From an uncultured Ruminococcus sp. (GTDB taxonomy: Bacteria > Bacillota > Clostridia > Oscillospirales > Ruminococcaceae): DNA of 45,760 bases. Positions within the stretch are counted from its first letter, which is position 1, and each line of letters begins with the position of its first letter. Location: NCBI GenBank assembly GCA_900543105.1, contig UQQA01000006.1:1-45760 (forward strand), in the 5' to 3' direction. The notes beneath the pieces were generated by a model. The model worked only from the letters and a program-made list of their open reading frames with translations, made no database searches and was not told the origin of the DNA. This document shows, one piece after another, positions 43,067 to 45,760 of this stretch. The position numbers were made by a program, and so were the translations under genes.

Positions 43067-43918
43067 TTACTTAGATGAACCGATAGTGCTGCCCTCGTAC
43101 TCGTCAATTTCGGCGAGGTTTTCGGGTGTGCTGCCGAAGATGCTCTTCCAAGCCTTGTCAACCTTTAAAGCTTCGCCGAAAGCATAGTCAGCCTTGTCAT
43201 CATCGCTCCAACTGTCGGAATAGCCGTTGTCGCCGAGGATAAGGAGCGCAACATAGTTGTTCTGTGAGAATATTCTTGCCTGTTCAACTCTGTAAATGTC
43301 AGCATCATAAAGCTGCGAAACGCCGAGTATCTGCTGATAGTAGTCCTGAAGTATCTGTACAGCCTTGCTTGCATAACCGCTCTTGACGTTCAGAACAATT
43401 GCGATGTCATAATTTATTGCAGAAACGGAATTGTCTTCATAAACGCAGCTGTTGACATATCGCATATCAATGCCGCAATTTTCAAGGTCTGTGCTGTCGT
43501 GAACATTGTCGCAGGTGTAGCTTGAACCGAGGTAGGACTTGATGCTGTCAAGCACGGTCGCTGCGCTGTTGTTGCTCTTCGGGTCGGACTTTCCGCTGCC
43601 GTTGAGAACGCCGTATTTGTCGAAGCGATATATCTTTCCGTTTATTTTGCGCTTGCCCGTGCGCATTACGCCGTTTTTGCCAAAATAGTAGGTATTGCCG
43701 CATATCGTCTGCCAGCCTGTCTAAACAGAGCCGTCCGTGCCGAAATAGTATATTTTGTTTCCGATCTTCTGCCAACCCGTGTAGGTGTTATAAGAGCCGG
43801 AGATGAGTGTTTCGGTCGTCGTTGCTGCCGAAACCTGAGCAGTAAGAGCGGCTGTAGATGAAATTGAAAGCATTGAAGCGAGTGCGATAGAAGCAATTCT
43901 TGATCTTATATTTTTCAT
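43067..43918 (-). pseudogene. Paralogous secreted repeat/DUF4358-like protein interrupted by an in-frame amber codon
   Basis: From the ATG at 43916-43918 (GGAG about 9 nt upstream) it encodes a signal peptide (about 1-31), one wall-binding repeat, then TAG at 43721-43723 (codon 66). The same frame continues without shift through two more repeats and a complete DUF4358-like domain to 43067. The stop falls where repeats have Arg, Lys or Tyr after the GSV/GKM turn, so one base change (for example Tyr TAC/TAT to TAG) explains it. The downstream part is undamaged, so the mutation is recent, is a sequence error, or is read through. Confidence 0.85.
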
Positions 43919-44001
43919 AATGATTATCTCCTTTAAATTCGGTTGCATTGATTTTTATTCTGAAAGAGTTCCGAACTGTGCACCGTTTTTTGCCCTTCTG
44001 C

Positions 44002-44033
44002 TTATATAACGATCGGGAAGATTAAAATGTCGG
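44002..44033 (-). promoter_or_regulatory. Predicted ECF-sigma promoter of the surface-protein operon
   Basis: Minus strand: CCGACATTTT (44024-44033), 8 nt, CGATCG (44010-44015), then TTATATAA. The same blocks with the same spacing occur upstream of the sigma gene (45259-45290). Read as -35 CCGACA and -10 CGTTA the spacer is 16 bp, normal for ECF promoters. About 85 bp before the ATG. Confidence 0.7.
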
Positions 44034-44057
44034 GTAAAAATAAAAATTTTTTGAAAA

Positions 44058-44095
44058 ATAAAAAAATGTATTCTACGCTGTTTACATAGAATACA
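44058..44095 (-). terminator. Terminator of the sigma/anti-sigma operon
   Basis: Stem TGTATTCTA/TAGAATACA (44067-44095) followed on the minus strand by TTTTTTTATTTTTC. It isolates the sigma operon from the surface-protein operon. Confidence 0.87.
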
Positions 44096-44106
44096 CTTCA
44101 GTATTT

Positions 44107-44766
44107 TTATTGTATCTGCTCCGCCAGAAACAGTGCAGTCTGCGATATCGCTTCACGTTCCGCACCGTCCGTATTGCATAGGTAATAATTGTATTGGTTT
44201 CCGTTCCAATGTGCTTTCAGATAATTCTCGCTTGTAATATCAAGAACTATATTGTCCGAGATATTTTCGCTCTCGACTATCTTTCCGTAAACTCCCGAAA
44301 AGTCGTCGTCATCTTTCGATATTGAATAATAGTATAAATGCCCGTCAATTGAAAAACAAACATCAGCATCGCCGTCGTAAAGATTGCAGACGACCACTTC
44401 CGCATTTTCGGGGAGAGTGATGTCAAACCCTGCTTCAAGGATATCATCAAAGGTGTATTCGTTCGCAAATCGGTTTTCCGCCCCAAGCATATCTTCCTGC
44501 TCTGTCGTCACAGAAGAGGTCGAAGCCGACGGGGTGACGGACGTTTCGTCAGCAGTAATATCATCATCGCTGTTGTTTTTTATGATAGCCGCCGAAGCTA
44601 TAACCATCGCCGCACACGCCGCAGCGGCGCATATACTCGTGTAAAGCTTTATATTCAGCTTTTTCTTTTCTGCCGAAGCCTTTTTCAGAATGTTCGCATA
44701 CATTCTTTCCTCTGTACCCTCGGAGATATCTATATCATCTATCGCTTTTTTTATATCATTGCTCAT
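44107..44766 (-). CDS. Probable membrane anti-sigma factor
   Basis: 219 residues from the ATG at 44764-44766 with GGAGGTG 6 nt upstream; a longer frame starts inside the sigma gene. A short charged cytoplasmic N-terminus (about 1-36), one membrane span (about 41-63), then an acidic Ser/Thr-rich outer domain of about 155 residues with no recognised fold. An 11-bp overlap with an ECF sigma gene and this topology are typical of anti-sigma partners. The assignment rests mainly on context. The outer domain may sense envelope state. Confidence 0.75.
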   Translation of the reverse strand: MSNDIKKAIDDIDISEGTEERMYANILKKASAEKKKLNIKLYTSICAAAACAAMVIASAAIIKNNSDDDITADETSVTPSASTSSVTTEQEDMLGAENRFANEYTFDDILEAGFDITLPENAEVVVCNLYDGDADVCFSIDGHLYYYSISKDDDDFSGVYGKIVESENISDNIVLDITSENYLKAHWNGNQYNYYLCNTDGAEREAISQTALFLAEQIQ

Positions 44767-45244
44767 TAAATTCACCTCCAAGTGCGGTCTTGAGCTTCGT
44801 CCGTGCATCACGAAGAAGATTTCGCACCGTCGAAGCAGGCTTTTTCACAAGCTTTGCGATCTCTTCCGTTTTGTAGCCTTCGTAATAAAAAAGTATAACG
44901 ACTTCCTTGTATTTCGCAGGGAGAGCCTTTACCGCTTCAAGAACATCACCGTCCGTGTCCTTTTCTTCAGCGGCAATGTCCTCGTGATCGGCAATATCTT
45001 CAGTCTTTTTCCGCCACCAGTGCTTTAGCCTGTCTTTGCAGATATTTGAAGCCGTGACTGTCAGCCACGCGCGTTCGTGATCTTCATTATTGAACGTCAT
45101 TCCCGTGCTGATTATTTTCAGAAAAGCATCTTCCGTGCAGTCTTCAGCGTCCTGCTGATTTTGCATATATATGTAGCATACCCTGTATATAGCCGCGTAA
45201 TTCCGCTTGTAAAGCTCATTGAAGCCCTGAGGGACAGCAGACAT
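44756..45244 (-). CDS. ECF-type RNA polymerase sigma factor
   Basis: 162 residues. Region 2 (about 8-75) has the YRVCYIYMQNQQDAEDCTED and AFLKII helix plus ERAWLTVTASNICKDRLKHW; region 4 (about 100-155) has LPAKYKEVVILFYYEGYKTE followed by EIAKLVKKPASTVRNLLRDA. GGAGGTG Shine-Dalgarno. Paired with the overlapping anti-sigma gene. The motif upstream of itself and of the surface-protein operon suggests autoregulation and a direct target. Confidence 0.93.
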   Translation of the reverse strand: MSAVPQGFNELYKRNYAAIYRVCYIYMQNQQDAEDCTEDAFLKIISTGMTFNNEDHERAWLTVTASNICKDRLKHWWRKKTEDIADHEDIAAEEKDTDGDVLEAVKALPAKYKEVVILFYYEGYKTEEIAKLVKKPASTVRNLLRDARTKLKTALGGEFNEQ

Positions 45245-45258
45245 ATTTACACCTCCAA

Positions 45259-45290
45259 TTATTTAACGATCGAACGACCGAAAATGTCGG
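45259..45290 (-). promoter_or_regulatory. Predicted autoregulatory ECF promoter of the sigma gene
   Basis: Minus strand: CCGACATTTT (45281-45290), 8 nt, CGATCG (45267-45272), then TTAAATAA. It matches 44002-44033 in blocks and spacing. The transcript would start only about 15 bp before the ATG. Confidence 0.7.
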
Positions 45291-45295
45291 AATTT

Positions 45296-45324
45296 ATTAT
45301 ACAATATTTTTTGATAAATTTCAA
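45296..45324 (-). promoter_or_regulatory. Housekeeping promoter of the sigma/anti-sigma operon
   Basis: Minus strand: TTGAAA (45319-45324), 17-bp spacer, TATAAT (45296-45301). It would give basal expression ahead of the ECF-type motif. Confidence 0.75.
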
Positions 45325-45353
45325 TATGAAAATAAAAAATTGAATTTCTTACA

Positions 45354-45682
45354 AATGCGTAATTTTTGCAAAGCCGACATTTGTTCAGTGATGCGAAGCC
45401 AACTAAAGTTTAGGTCAAGCCTTTTCAAAGGCTTGCAGGGGTCAAGAGGGCAAAGCCCTTGGTCGCTTCCGCAGAAGCGAAATACTTTAAACTGACAGTT
45501 AAAGGTTGTGTAGCAATAGCGTAATCAGTAACAACTAAAAAGGCGCAATTCACATCAAAAAGGTAAAACAGAACGTGAAAAATCGGTTTGTAAACCTATA
45601 AAATGTGAATTGCGCTTATTCTTTATGTTCTGAACAACTATCCTCGGCAAATAAACGTGAGGAGCAAGGCGACGAGCGTTTA
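45354..45682 (+). repeat. Structured modular repeat, copy C
   Basis: Starts with a single GCGTAAT-type unit, then hairpin CAAGCCTTT/AAAGGCTTG (45416-45435), a GGGC/GCCC hairpin, TCGCTT/AAGCGA, and the GGCGCAATTCACA hairpin (45542-45554 with 45604-45615). It ends in the segment shared with copy A. Nothing could be assigned in 45683-45760. Confidence 0.82.
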
Positions 45683-45760
45683 GCGCCGACGAGATATGAA
45701 TGGCGGTTCTTCTTTTAGAGATTAAGTCATGAAATACTTTTTCGTCAATCTGCATAAATG

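Noticed and set aside
43721..43723. TAG decoded as pyrrolysine or by general amber suppression
   Set aside because: No pyl genes are in view and other genes here show no internal TAG; a point mutation is simpler.
45555..45755. 66-codon minus-strand frame at the right edge
   Set aside because: Most of it reads repeat copy C backwards, and the matching segment in copy A encodes nothing similar beyond the repeat. Its first 23 codons could belong to a gene cut by the window edge, but this is not supportable.

Overview
The window reads as chromosome of a low-to-mid GC Firmicute, most likely a Ruminococcus-like member of the Oscillospiraceae (inference). The housekeeping genes are Firmicute-type and keep Bacillus/Clostridium gene order: dprA-topA-trmFO, plsX-rnc-smc-ftsY, addB-addA, trmK-nif3 and a yabM-mazG-rqcP-like run. 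The surface proteins carry glucan/choline-binding-type repeats plus a DUF4358-like domain, which is common in gut Ruminococci. No tRNA, rRNA, CRISPR array, prophage or intact transposase gene was seen.

Layout. 1-16.2 kb (minus strand): rdgB (partial), ftsY, smc, an Elp3-like radical SAM gene, rnc, plsX, two YcxB-like membrane genes, trmFO, a zinc-ribbon gene, topA, dprA, an rRNA 2'-O-methyltransferase gene, and the rplT-rpmI-infC operon with its attenuated leader and a consensus promoter. 16.2-23.6 kb (minus): a membrane protein with an excisionase-like helix-turn-helix, then addA and addB. 23.6-26.5 kb: a repeat-rich gap, then a diguanylate cyclase overlapping a rhomboid-like gene. 26.7-35.7 kb (plus): a DUF1858 protein, trmK, nif3, a YfhO-family giant membrane protein, a SpoVB/YabM-like flippase, mazG, HU, rqcP and a 55-residue protein. 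35.9-45.2 kb (minus): citrate synthase, a DUF1294 protein, a methyl-accepting chemotaxis protein, a folate transporter S component under a THF riboswitch, two paralogous secreted repeat proteins (one cut by an amber codon), and an anti-sigma/ECF sigma pair.

The most unusual content is non-coding. (1) Four copies of an exactly 100-bp palindromic MITE-like element lie at 23714, 31850, 37712 and 41813, each flanked by a 3-bp TWA target duplication. (2) A modular structured repeat of about 300-390 bp occurs three times, with a hairpin whose two arms change together between copies. (3) Islands bounded by inverted arrays of a 7-bp repeat (KCGGAAT) enclose terminator hairpins. (4) A bipartite motif, CCGACATTTT-N8-CGATCGTTA, occurs upstream of both the ECF sigma gene and the secreted repeat-protein operon, which suggests a self-contained ECF regulon controlling cell-surface proteins.

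Start sites were set by Shine-Dalgarno placement. infC appears to start at AUA; the rRNA methyltransferase, the rhomboid-like gene and the YfhO gene appear to start at UUG.
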